In this document: positions 37,150-47,077 of the stretch, piece by piece | How the letters are laid out: every line of letters begins with the position of its first letter | Position numbering within the stretch: position 1 is the first letter of the stretch | Assembly (NCBI GenBank): GCA_037143175.1 | Contig: JBAWZF010000002.1 | Coordinates: forward strand, 62,001-126,000 | Length of the DNA stretch: 64,000 nt | Source: a bacterium | GTDB lineage: Bacteria; Verrucomicrobiota; Kiritimatiellia; CAIKKV01; CAITUY01 | Direction of reading: 5' to 3' | Made by a program: the position numbers and the translations under genes | The notes under the pieces: generated by a model | The model's database searches: none | What the model was told of the DNA's origin: nothing | Seen by the model: only the letters and a program-made list of their open reading frames with translations

Positions 37150-37528
37150 CTCCCGTGCCTTCCTTGCCATCAGCCCCGACTGAAAACAAATCATAGCCTA
37201 AAGGTTTGTGCACCCCAGGGCACCGGTACTGGTATTTTCGCTGCCAAGGATCAAGGGCAGGCTTGTCCAAATAGGGTTCACGGCCCGCCCCAGGCGAAGC
37301 CAACAGCACCTCAAGCCCCTGCTCTCCAGTTGGATAAGCACCTTTATCCAGCCGATAAAGTTTCAACGCGGTATCCAAACTGGACAAATCCCCTTGGGCA
37401 ATTTTTGCCTTAGCTTCATCGCTCCGGCCAATTAAATTTGGCGCAACCATTGCCGCCAAGGCCGCAATAATGATCACCACGATCATGAGTTCAATCAGAG
37501 TGAAACCGTTCTGATGTTGTCTTTTCAT
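37127..37528 (-). CDS. gspG: T2SS major pseudopilin GspG
   Basis: 133 residues, typical length. Prepilin site G8-F9 with TLIELMIVVIIIAALAAM and Glu at +5. The body has the GspG sequence YRLDKGAYPTGEQGLEVLL, DPWQRKYQYRCPG and a C-terminal calcium loop (VGADGKEGTGDDVKNW). It forms the pseudopilus shaft that pushes substrates through the secretin. A repeat-rich 118-nt space separates it from gspF. Confidence 0.95.
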   Translation of the reverse strand: MKRQHQNGFTLIELMIVVIIIAALAAMVAPNLIGRSDEAKAKIAQGDLSSLDTALKLYRLDKGAYPTGEQGLEVLLASPGAGREPYLDKPALDPWQRKYQYRCPGVHKPLGYDLFSVGADGKEGTGDDVKNWE

Positions 37529-37551
37529 GCTTCTCCTTCTTTCTTCAAACG

Positions 37552-37636
37552 GGTTGTCCAGTTGCTGAGTTGTTATGGGGGAGGGTCATTCGTCTAAGTT
37601 TCCCTAACAACTCAGCAACCCAACAACTGAACAACT
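37552..37636. repeat. Inverted repeat of the GTTGCTGAGTTG family
   Basis: The left part (37552-37574) has GTTGTCCAGTTGCTGAGTTG followed by TTA, and the right part (about 37604-37636) has TAACAACTCAGCAACC and CAACTGAACAAC. It forms a long imperfect hairpin between gspF and gspG and could attenuate transcription or protect the upstream message. Confidence 0.7.
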
Positions 37637-37646
37637 TTTTTCTCCT

Positions 37647-38873
37647 CTACCGAACCGCTTGCCCGATCTGAAATATTGGCAACAACATAGCGAATATTAT
37701 AAATCCCACCACCACCCCTACCAATAATATCAACGCTGGCTCCAAAAGCGTGGTAACCTGCCGGAGATCACGATCCAATTCGCGCTGATAGAATGCGGCC
37801 ACTTCCAATAAAGCCTCGTCCAGTCTCCCGCTTTCCTCGCCAACAGCCACCATATTGGTGACAAATTCAGGAATTTCGCTTCGTCGTTTGAACCCGGCCG
37901 CCACCGTGGCCCCCTGATGCACCGTTTCATCCGCCGCCGCCAGTACCGCCGACCTCAAGTGCCCATTCACCAACGTATTCCCGGCTAACGTTAACGCCCG
38001 GTCAACTGATATCCCCGCCTTGACCAGAAGTGACAGGGTTCGTGCAAACCTGACAATATCAGTATCTCGCGCAAATGCCCCCATCACCGGCATTTTCAGC
38101 AAAGCCCCATCTAAAGCCATCCGCCCGGCCTCTGTCTTGAAATAGCGACCCAACATCAAGATTATGATCCCCCCCATGACCACCAGAATACCCCAATAGC
38201 TAGAGCATACTGTACTCACACTCATCACGACTCGGGTAGGCCATGGCAACACCACAGAGGATCCCTCAAAAAGGTGCATGATACGAGGAAGGAAAAAAGT
38301 TAAAATGACGAAGACACTAAGCACCCCCACGGAAAGCACCAGTGCGGGATACGCAATGGCCGAGATCACCCGCGAACGAAGCTCATCATCACTCTCCCTC
38401 GCCTCCGCGAGACGCATCAATATTTCATCCAGCATTCCGGCAGATTCACCGGAGCGAACCATATTGACAAACAACTCAGAAAACAAAAGTGGATACCGCC
38501 CCAGACTTTCTGAAAACGTCCGTCCATCCCTGACAGCACCGGAAATTTCCATGACCACACCCCGGAAAGCGGCATTCTCTGTTTGCTGCTGAATCGTCGT
38601 CAGGGCGCGGAGAATGGGGACGCCAGCCCGCAACAGCCCCCCCAGCTGGCGGGTAAAGACCGTGATATCGCGAGTCTTGATCTTTCGAACACGAATCGAT
38701 GGAGCCACCTGATGACGCCCTGCGAGTTCTTCGATGGAAAGCGGACTGTAGCCCATCCGTTCTAGCCGCGCGACAGCTGCCGCACGATTTTCCGCCAACA
38801 CTTCACCTTCAACGGTTTTATCCGGTCCCTGCTTGGCTTTATAGACAAAGGTCGGCACTTCACCCGCCCTCAA
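37647..38873 (-). CDS. gspF: T2SS inner-membrane platform protein GspF
   Basis: 408 residues, typical. The N-terminus TFVYKAKQGPDKTVEGEV region matches GspF/PilC. Two similar cytoplasmic helical domains (FTRQLGGLLRAGVPILRAL, FARTLSLLVKAGISVDRAL) alternate with hydrophobic helices near 170-200, 220-240 and 380-400. GspF links the GspE ATPase to pseudopilus growth. Its start overlaps gspE by 14 nt. Confidence 0.94.
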   Translation of the reverse strand: MRAGEVPTFVYKAKQGPDKTVEGEVLAENRAAAVARLERMGYSPLSIEELAGRHQVAPSIRVRKIKTRDITVFTRQLGGLLRAGVPILRALTTIQQQTENAAFRGVVMEISGAVRDGRTFSESLGRYPLLFSELFVNMVRSGESAGMLDEILMRLAEARESDDELRSRVISAIAYPALVLSVGVLSVFVILTFFLPRIMHLFEGSSVVLPWPTRVVMSVSTVCSSYWGILVVMGGIIILMLGRYFKTEAGRMALDGALLKMPVMGAFARDTDIVRFARTLSLLVKAGISVDRALTLAGNTLVNGHLRSAVLAAADETVHQGATVAAGFKRRSEIPEFVTNMVAVGEESGRLDEALLEVAAFYQRELDRDLRQVTTLLEPALILLVGVVVGFIIFAMLLPIFQIGQAVR

Positions 38874-40521
38874 CGTGTGTCAGGGTGTCAAAGGTCGTCC
38901 TGGTCACTTCGTCCACCGTCGTGATCCCCTTCTCAATTTTATCCCACCCATCGGCCGCCAAGGTTTTCATCCCCAACGCAACCGCCTGCTGGCGGATATC
39001 CCTGGCGGTAGCGCGTCTCAAAATTAAATCCTGAATTTCCGGCAGCACCTGCATGATTTCGCTGATGGCAACCCGCCCCCGATACCCGGTACCATTGCAT
39101 TGGGGACACCCCCGCCCGCGACTACAGCGCCGCCCGTGGACTTCAATCCATTCCCGACAATGTTCACACACCACGCGCACCAGACGTTGCGCCACAAAAG
39201 CCCGCACCGTCGAGGCAATAAGATAGGGGTCCACGCCCATATCCAACAGACGGATCGCCGCGCTGGCGGCATCATTGGTGTGCAAGGTGCTAAACACAAG
39301 ATGCCCGGTCAGGGCCGTCTGAATGGTGATTTCCGCCGTCTCGCGATCCCGGACTTCGCCCACCATCATAATATCCGGATCGTGCCGCAACATGCTGCGA
39401 AGCGCTCGCGCAAAGGTCAGATCGATACGGGGATTTACCTGAGTCTGCATGATCCCTTTGATCTCATATTCCACAGGGTCTTCAATTGTAATAATCTTAT
39501 GATCTCTTGTATTCAGACGGGTCAGACACGCATACAATGTCGTGCTTTTCCCACTGCCCGTTGGCCCGGTCACAAACACAATCCCATGCGGCAACTGAAT
39601 CAGATCGGTCAAGATATGAAGATGATCCGGCGACAACCCCAACTGCTCCATACTGAACAGCATCGAGGTGGGAAGGATCCGGATGACAATATTCTCGCCA
39701 TGCACGGAAGGCACCACGGATACACGCAAGTCAAACTGATGGGACCCGATGTTCACCCGGGCGCGACCATCCTGAGGCAACCTGCGCTCTACAATATTGA
39801 GCCCCGCCATCAGTTTGATGCGGGAAATAATGGCCGGATATAACGCCGCCATATTCCTTGATACCGGGGTATCATACAGGATCCCATCAATGCGCCTCCT
39901 CAGGGTCACATCATCACGGTAGACCTCAAAATGAATATCCGTGGCACGATCGGTAATGGCCTGATGCAGAATCTGATTGACCAACTTGATCACTGAGGCG
40001 TCCTCCGCCTTGTGCTCCAGGTCATGAGACTCCTCAAGTTGCGAGGAAGCGCCCTGTTCATGGGATCCCGCCAGAATACGTTCCACCGTCTCGGATCCCA
40101 CTCCATAATGAATCCGAATGGCGGCCATGATATCGCCTTCACAGGCCAATACCCGTTCAACCCGGAATCCATGACTGCTTTCGATATCCTCGATAGCCGC
40201 CTGATCAAAGGGGTTCGCCACGGCCACCACCAGTCGCTGCCCGATCAAGGTCACAGGCATGACACGATAATGCGCCACCAACCGGGCGGACAGGCTAGAT
40301 ACGGCGGCAGGTTCAGGCTGGGTTTCCCGCAATGAGATAAATTCAATCCCCTGCTGGCGGGCCACAACCCGAAGCAGTTTGTCTTCCGGCACCAGCCCCT
40401 GAAGCACCAGCGTCCTGATCAGGGGTTCATTCCGCTCACGGGAAAGGCGAATGGCGCCTTCCATTTGAATGGGGGAAAGCAGTTTTTCTGCAACCAGCAA
40501 TTCACTCCATTGTGGCGCCAT
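38860..40521 (-). CDS. gspE: T2SS ATPase GspE
   Basis: 553 residues. An N-terminal GspE/PilB domain (residues 1-150) is followed by the secretion ATPase core: Walker A GPTGSGKST at 319-327, the Asp box near EDPVEYEI, Walker B region LRHDPDIMMVGEVRD, and a tetracysteine zinc site (CEHC and CPQC with GTGYRGR). GspE powers pseudopilus extension through GspL and GspF. It starts only 9 nt after the stop of the F-type beta subunit gene, so T2SS and ATPase genes appear to be on one transcript. Confidence 0.95.
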   Translation of the reverse strand: MAPQWSELLVAEKLLSPIQMEGAIRLSRERNEPLIRTLVLQGLVPEDKLLRVVARQQGIEFISLRETQPEPAAVSSLSARLVAHYRVMPVTLIGQRLVVAVANPFDQAAIEDIESSHGFRVERVLACEGDIMAAIRIHYGVGSETVERILAGSHEQGASSQLEESHDLEHKAEDASVIKLVNQILHQAITDRATDIHFEVYRDDVTLRRRIDGILYDTPVSRNMAALYPAIISRIKLMAGLNIVERRLPQDGRARVNIGSHQFDLRVSVVPSVHGENIVIRILPTSMLFSMEQLGLSPDHLHILTDLIQLPHGIVFVTGPTGSGKSTTLYACLTRLNTRDHKIITIEDPVEYEIKGIMQTQVNPRIDLTFARALRSMLRHDPDIMMVGEVRDRETAEITIQTALTGHLVFSTLHTNDAASAAIRLLDMGVDPYLIASTVRAFVAQRLVRVVCEHCREWIEVHGRRCSRGRGCPQCNGTGYRGRVAISEIMQVLPEIQDLILRRATARDIRQQAVALGMKTLAADGWDKIEKGITTVDEVTRTTFDTLTHVEGG

Positions 40522-40530
40522 GAGTTCTCC

Positions 40531-41934
<1,404 letters not shown>

Positions 41935-42831
41935 TTATGCCACCTTTTTCTTCTTTTTCCGTGACGAAAACGACTCACGCATACTCTTGTCCACCAGCTC
42001 ATGTGCCGCGCGGAAACATTGATGTTTCAGTTTTTTCAGTTCCCCCGTCAGCTTTTGACTACTGTCTTCCAGATGCATGGCCCGTGCCGCAAATTCCGCC
42101 AGTTTGCTATCTTCAAATACTTCAAACAACTTCGAAGCCACCCACATTCCAGCCAGATATTCGACCATATCAGGATACGAGGATTCCACCGTCACCTTGC
42201 GGGCATCCGTAATCTGTTTCATCACTCCGGTTCGCCGGGTAATCTCGGAGTCTGAACTCTTATCAAACAGTTCGCCACAGGGCAGAATAGGAACGGTATC
42301 TACGGTCTGCTGCGTGAAAGAAAGGGCGCGGGGATGCACCACCACAACCTTCCCGATCCGCTTCTCCTTGACTTCATTCACAATGTAGTCACGAATTTCG
42401 AGAGCCTGCTCAAACCGGGTCTCCTGATTAATCCCGGGGAAAGCCTTAAACTCCCGCCCCTTTTCCGCTAATTTCGCGATGCCTCTTTCCCCGATCACAA
42501 TGAAACTAATTTTTTCAGGCGGGAGGTTGCCCTGCACATCATATCCCGCATCAATCACACCGGCATTCAGGCCTCCCATAAACCCCGAGTCAGACGTCAC
42601 CAGCACGACACCAATCACATCAGTCGCGACAGAGACCAGCGGGGCATCCACGTGAACCATATCCACAACCCGGAAAAACCCTGCAAACTGATCCATGAAA
42701 TCAGAAAAGCGCTCCTTTTCGCGCTCCATGGTATGATATTGCGACGCTGCAATATTTTTCAGCGTTACGATCAATTGAAGGAACTCAGTATTAAACCGAA
42801 GATCCCGTCTTAGTTGACTCAATAGCGCCAT
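41935..42831 (-). CDS. atpG: F-type ATPase gamma subunit (divergent)
   Basis: 298 residues. The middle has gamma features (VLVTSDSGFMGGLNAGVID, EYLAGMWVASKLFEVFEDS, FAARAMHLEDSS). The two ends that form the rotor shaft are unlike the norm. The N-terminal block usually reading as a K-x-T-x-K-I-T-x-A-M pattern is TLKNIAASQYHTMERE, and the C-terminal block that normally ends in an IT-x-E-L motif is KLKHQCFRAAHELVDKSM followed by a Lys tail (SSRKKKKKVA). It starts after a REP-like element and ends 3 nt before beta. Confidence 0.9.
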   Translation of the reverse strand: MALLSQLRRDLRFNTEFLQLIVTLKNIAASQYHTMEREKERFSDFMDQFAGFFRVVDMVHVDAPLVSVATDVIGVVLVTSDSGFMGGLNAGVIDAGYDVQGNLPPEKISFIVIGERGIAKLAEKGREFKAFPGINQETRFEQALEIRDYIVNEVKEKRIGKVVVVHPRALSFTQQTVDTVPILPCGELFDKSSDSEITRRTGVMKQITDARKVTVESSYPDMVEYLAGMWVASKLFEVFEDSKLAEFAARAMHLEDSSQKLTGELKKLKHQCFRAAHELVDKSMRESFSSRKKKKKVA

Positions 42832-42844
42832 GGACCGAAACCAC

Positions 42845-42882
42845 CCCTCACCCTAACCCTCTCCCTCAAGGGGCGAGGGAAC
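42845..42882. repeat. REP-like palindrome inside the ATPase operon
   Basis: CCCTCACCCTAACCCTCTCC followed after a short loop by GGGGCGAGGG; second copy of the element at 28841-28878. It fills the 56-nt space between the b-delta and gamma genes and could separate their expression by RNA processing or stalling. Confidence 0.75.
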
Positions 42883-42887
42883 AGAAC

Positions 42888-43619
42888 TCACACATGCTCG
42901 CTCTTCAATTGTTCAATTGCCTCGTTGAACCGGTTCCGAAGACTCCCATCAATCTCAAGGCTTCCAAGCTTAATCTTAATCCCCGCAATCAGCGTGGGAT
43001 CGACCGTCTCCCGCACTTCCAGCGCCACGTCAAATTTTCTGGATACAATCTCCCGCAGTCTTTCACGATGAGCGGGTTCAAGAGGATGACTGCACACCAC
43101 CTCAATGGCTGCGGCGGAAATGGTAATACTACTTGAATCCATCTCATCCAAAGCGACCAAAAGTTCATCTAAAAAGGAGTGATCCAGCTTCCGTCCCAAT
43201 TCCTCACTGAAGACCAGCTCATAAACGCGACGGGCGTGCTCAACTGCCTGCGCCTGCGCTTCCCGGGCAAGCTCCTGTCGCAGCTTCTCCTTGCTTCGAT
43301 TCGCCTCATCCACAATTTTATCCCGCTCTTTACGGGCTTCATCCAACAAGCCATCACGCGTGCGGGACACCTCTTTTTCCATGACTTCCCGCGTCCGGGT
43401 CAACCCTTCCTGAGCTTCGGCACTCTTCCGCCGGAACTCCGCCTCATTATCCTCGATGCGCTTCCGGACGGCCTCTTCCTTCCGCCCGAGATCCGCCTCA
43501 ACTTCACGGAGTTTCGTGGCGGCCAACTGGGTATCCCCCATCAGCAACCGCTTGAGCCCTATCACCAAAACCACAAAAACCGCTAACTGTGCGATGATCA
43601 AATACACCATCATTCTCAT
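42888..43619 (-). CDS. F-type ATPase b-delta fusion subunit
   Basis: 243 residues. An N-terminal membrane helix (about 4-24, MVYLIIAQLAVFVVLVIGL) is followed by a long charged helix (about 30-135) like the b stalk. The last 100 residues match the C-terminal part of delta: PAHRERLREIVSRKF and DPTLIAGIKIKLGSLEIDGS. The N-terminal helical bundle of delta, which binds the alpha N-terminus, is not evident. So b and a truncated delta are one protein, the only stator stalk in the operon. It lies between c (35 nt) and gamma. Confidence 0.88.
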   Translation of the reverse strand: MRMMVYLIIAQLAVFVVLVIGLKRLLMGDTQLAATKLREVEADLGRKEEAVRKRIEDNEAEFRRKSAEAQEGLTRTREVMEKEVSRTRDGLLDEARKERDKIVDEANRSKEKLRQELAREAQAQAVEHARRVYELVFSEELGRKLDHSFLDELLVALDEMDSSSITISAAAIEVVCSHPLEPAHRERLREIVSRKFDVALEVRETVDPTLIAGIKIKLGSLEIDGSLRNRFNEAIEQLKSEHV

Positions 43620-43654
43620 ATTAAACCCTTTCCACCCAAGTCCTCACCCGTCGT

Positions 43655-43867
43655 TCAGCGCCCGAATAACTGGAACAGTACCAGAAGCGCGATCACGGCT
43701 ATTGCTTCGGCGAACACCAGCGAAATAATCATTGCCTGCAATATTTTCTGGGCGGCCGAGGGATTACGCCCCAGTGCGCGAATACTGGCATACCCTATGG
43801 TGGCGATTACCGCCGAAGGCCCCAGTACTACCAGAAAAATAACCAGAAAAATAACGAAATTCCGCAT
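43655..43867 (-). CDS. atpE: F-type ATPase c subunit
   Basis: 70 residues, two hydrophobic helices joined by the polar loop R34-N35-P36. The ion-binding carboxylate is E54 in helix 2, 18 residues after P36, as expected. The positions that carry Gln and Ser/Thr ligands in Na+-type c rings are I21 and A55, so the Na+ signature is absent and protons are the more likely ion. P17 in helix 1 is unusual. It lies 3 nt after epsilon. Confidence 0.93.
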   Translation of the reverse strand: MRNFVIFLVIFLVVLGPSAVIATIGYASIRALGRNPSAAQKILQAMIISLVFAEAIAVIALLVLFQLFGR

Positions 43868-43870
43868 CGC

Positions 43871-44146
43871 TTAGTTGTCCGCCTTCTTTTCAACTTTCTT
43901 TGGATTCCGCTCCTCCAGCAGAATCACACACTCTTCGTTCAAGAACCTTATCATACCTTTTTTAATCGGTATACGGCTCTTCCAGTCCACTACAATATCT
44001 CCCTCTTTCAAGAGACTGACTATCGGCACATGATAAGCCAGTATCTCAAACTCGCCTGCGTCGCCGGGTAGGAACACGCTGCTTACTTTCCCCTCGAAGA
44101 CAACATGCTTCGGATTTAATATTTTCAGCGCGAAAGTTGCCGCCAT
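43871..44146 (-). CDS. atpC: F-type ATPase epsilon subunit, N-terminal domain only
   Basis: 91 residues, against 130-140 in most bacteria. It covers the beta-sandwich domain (LKILNPKHVVFEGKVSSVFL, GDAGEFEILAYHVPIVSLL) that contacts gamma and the c ring. The C-terminal helical hairpin that inhibits ATP hydrolysis is missing. It lies between the second alpha gene (2 nt) and c (3 nt); in standard operons epsilon is last. Confidence 0.92.
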   Translation of the reverse strand: MAATFALKILNPKHVVFEGKVSSVFLPGDAGEFEILAYHVPIVSLLKEGDIVVDWKSRIPIKKGMIRFLNEECVILLEERNPKKVEKKADN

Positions 44147-44148
44147 GT

Positions 44149-45627
44149 CTATCCTTTGGCATCAAAAAAACCATGAATCGCCGTTGTCATACGTCGCTCA
44201 AATTCAATCGTCAAACGAGGCGATGCCTCCATTTCACGTTCAAGCTGCGGGTCATTATTTTTGACAAAAGCTTCAATCCCCCCACGGAACCTGACCCATT
44301 CATTTGGATCCAAGTTATCGAGCACCCCCATCCGCAATCCATAGAGCAATAACACCTCTTCAAGCAGGCTGGCCGGCTGATATTGAGGCTGCTGGAACAT
44401 CACCATCATCACCTGCCCCCGCTTCATAATGGCTTCCGCCTCGCGTGACATACCAGACTGCAACTTACTCAGACGCGCCACCTCGATGTACTCCAGGAAA
44501 CCTCTTCGGAGTCCGCCACTCAATTCCCGCAGAATCAATGGCTGTGCCCGCCCACCAACAATCGAGAGGGAGAGTTTGAAGTCAACAGCCGGCCTCGTCC
44601 CCTCACCGAACATACTGGAGTTGAGGCTCACCAAACCATCACAAATGGAGATCAGATTGGAGGGAATATAACCAGTCAAATCCCCCTGCAGGGTATCCGC
44701 CAAACCCAGGAACGTCATGGAGCCACTGCCATTCTCCTCATTCAATTTTCCCGCCCGCTCCATCAGTTGGGTCTGGACATAAAAGATATCACCGGGATAC
44801 GCCTCTCTGCCGGGGGGGCGCTCCAAAAGCAGGGAAATCTGGCGATAGGCCCAGGCATGTTTGGTAAGATCATCAAACACCACGAGCACATCCTTGCCCT
44901 GCCGCATCAGATAATCGCCGATGGTGGCGGCAGTAAAGGGCACAATGTACTGCTCGCCCGCCGTGGCACTATCAGTGGCGGCAACGATAATGGTGTAGGG
45001 GAGCGCTTCTTTCTCGGACAAGACGGTCAGCACTTTTTCCAGGGATACCAGGGCTTTCCCGATGCAACAGTAAATACAGACCACATCACGCCCACGCTGG
45101 CTGAGGATGGCATCGGTCGCAATGCTTGTCTTGCCCGTCATGCGATCCCCCATGATCAATTGCCGCTGGCCCAGACCAATCGGCACCATGGCATCAATGA
45201 CCCGCGTGCCGGTGAATAACATTTTTGAAACCGGGGCTCGTTCCGTGATCAGAGGCGAAGGGGAAAATACCGGACGATTCACATCGCAACTCACCTCGCC
45301 ACGTCCGTCACAGGGGGCGCCCATCGCATCCACCATGCGACCAATCATCGCCTCCCCTACCGGAATCGTGAATGGCTCACTATTCCCCGCCACGGATTGC
45401 CCTAACCGGACGCCGGTGTCACTCCCCAGCATGAGCGCCAATACATCATCCTGGTCATAGCCCATGATGATGCCTTTATTGCCATCACCGAAATCTACTA
45501 ACTGCCCATTCAGACAGGAGGGCAACCCAGTGATCCGGACAATCATTTTCTTGATATCCTTGATCACCCCGGTCTCTGAAATCTTAATTTTGAATGGCGC
45601 CATCACCATACGCGGTAAGCTGCTCAT
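44149..45627 (-). CDS. Second F-type ATPase alpha paralogue lacking the arginine finger
   Basis: 492 residues from an ATG with a strong AGGAGG site at 6 nt, inside the end of the first alpha gene (44-nt overlap). An in-frame ATG 24 nt later is the alternative. Walker A GDRMTGKT is at 160-167, and DDLTKHAWAYRQISLLLERPP matches alpha. The block that normally reads SVSRVGGAAQ is SLSIVGGRAQ, so the arginine finger is Ile356. This subunit can probably bind nucleotide but cannot supply the arginine to the neighbouring beta site. No catalytic beta-type Glu motif was found. Confidence 0.93.
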   Translation of the reverse strand: MSSLPRMVMAPFKIKISETGVIKDIKKMIVRITGLPSCLNGQLVDFGDGNKGIIMGYDQDDVLALMLGSDTGVRLGQSVAGNSEPFTIPVGEAMIGRMVDAMGAPCDGRGEVSCDVNRPVFSPSPLITERAPVSKMLFTGTRVIDAMVPIGLGQRQLIMGDRMTGKTSIATDAILSQRGRDVVCIYCCIGKALVSLEKVLTVLSEKEALPYTIIVAATDSATAGEQYIVPFTAATIGDYLMRQGKDVLVVFDDLTKHAWAYRQISLLLERPPGREAYPGDIFYVQTQLMERAGKLNEENGSGSMTFLGLADTLQGDLTGYIPSNLISICDGLVSLNSSMFGEGTRPAVDFKLSLSIVGGRAQPLILRELSGGLRRGFLEYIEVARLSKLQSGMSREAEAIMKRGQVMMVMFQQPQYQPASLLEEVLLLYGLRMGVLDNLDPNEWVRFRGGIEAFVKNNDPQLEREMEASPRLTIEFERRMTTAIHGFFDAKG

Positions 45628-47056
45628 GGATCCCCTCCTTAATCTGTTCGGTGAGATCTTTCTTATGAATCAAGTCCTGAATTAAGTCCGGTCTTTCGGC
45701 CTTAATTTTGGCCAATACCCCGGCCTGATACGCCCCAACCTGATCGGGCTTAAGATTTTCCATAAAACCATTGGCGAGCGCATAGAGAATGATGACCTGA
45801 TGCTCGATTGGAACCGGCGCATTCTTATCCTGCTTAAGAATCTCCGCCACCACTTTCCCTTTTTGAAGTCGTTTTTCGACTGCCGCCGAGACCCCGGCTT
45901 TGATACGGGTCAGTTTTTCAAGCTCCTTATACTGAATGTATTCCAACCGCAAAATCCCCGCCAGTTTCCGCATCGCAGGCCACTGAACTTTGCTGCCAAT
46001 ACGAGAGACGGACAACCCGATATCAATTGCGGGCTTAAACCCCTCGGTAAACAAAGGCGTACTGACATAAATCTGACCATCGGTCATGGAAATGATATTG
46101 GTGGGGATATACCCGGTCACATCCCCCTGTACCGTTTCCACAATGGGAAAAAATGTCATCGAGCCCGAACCCCGCTCCGGTCGCAATTTTCCAGCCCGCT
46201 CCACCAACTGGGAGTGAAGATAGAAAATATCTCCGGGATAGGCATCACGCCCAGGTGATCGCTCCAAAAGCAGTGACATCTGGCGGTACACCCATGCATG
46301 CTTGGTAAGGTCGTCAAACACCACAAACACATCGCGCCCCTTCTCCATGAAATACTCACCTAAACTGGCGGCCACATAGGGGGCAAGATATTGCTGCCCA
46401 ACAGCCGACGCCGCAGTCGCCGACACAATCAGGCCATACTCCATGACCCCATTCTCACGAAACAGGTCCAGAACCTTGTTCAACGAGGCCTCGGCCTTGC
46501 CGATACAGCAATAGATACAGATGACGCCCTTGCCTCGCTGATTAAGAATGGTATCGGTGGCAATCGTGGTTTTCCCCGTCACACGATCACCCAGAATCAA
46601 CTGTCGCTGACCTTTTCCGACCGGATTCATCATGTCCAGAATCTTCACCCCAGTTTCAAGCGACTCTTTTAGCGGGGTTCGTTCAAGTACACTGGGGGAT
46701 TGATTAAAAATCGGCTGCCGCCTATCCGCCTTGATGGGCCCCAAGCCATCAATTGGCTCGCCCAACCCATTGACCATCCGCCCTAAAAATTGATCGCCAA
46801 CCGGCACGGTACAGGATTCTATAGTTGAGAAAAGCTTATCGCCAGGTTTGAGCTTGGCGCCTTCTTTTACAATCATCACCAGCTCATACCCATTATCAAA
46901 GCCAACAATGGTTCCCTGGCTTCCGCCATCAAAATGCACCAACTGTCCATTCATGCAGTTGGTCAATCCTGTCACATGGGCAATCCCCTGCTTGATTTCA
47001 GAAACGACCCCATACTCCTTCATCTGGAGTGGAGAAATTTTAAATGATATCGCCAT
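45584..47056 (-). CDS. atpA: F-type ATPase alpha subunit with intact arginine finger
   Basis: 490 residues. Walker A GDRVTGKT at 156-163, DDLTKHAWVYRQMSLLLERSP, and the arginine finger R352 in SVSRIGSKVQ are present. The N-terminus before the first beta barrel strand is about 14 residues, half that of E. coli alpha, and lacks a clear delta-binding helix. The following GDGAIQ tail overlaps the second alpha. It is the second gene of the operon, 21 nt after the membrane-anchored protein. Confidence 0.95.
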   Translation of the reverse strand: MAISFKISPLQMKEYGVVSEIKQGIAHVTGLTNCMNGQLVHFDGGSQGTIVGFDNGYELVMIVKEGAKLKPGDKLFSTIESCTVPVGDQFLGRMVNGLGEPIDGLGPIKADRRQPIFNQSPSVLERTPLKESLETGVKILDMMNPVGKGQRQLILGDRVTGKTTIATDTILNQRGKGVICIYCCIGKAEASLNKVLDLFRENGVMEYGLIVSATAASAVGQQYLAPYVAASLGEYFMEKGRDVFVVFDDLTKHAWVYRQMSLLLERSPGRDAYPGDIFYLHSQLVERAGKLRPERGSGSMTFFPIVETVQGDVTGYIPTNIISMTDGQIYVSTPLFTEGFKPAIDIGLSVSRIGSKVQWPAMRKLAGILRLEYIQYKELEKLTRIKAGVSAAVEKRLQKGKVVAEILKQDKNAPVPIEHQVIILYALANGFMENLKPDQVGAYQAGVLAKIKAERPDLIQDLIHKKDLTEQIKEGIHEQLTAYGDGAIQN

Positions 47057-47077
47057 AGTCTAAACGCCCGATCATGT

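Noticed and set aside
28294-37636. CRISPR array from the repeated GTTGCTGAGTTG units
   Set aside because: Units are not regularly spaced, no unique spacers occur, and no cas genes are present.
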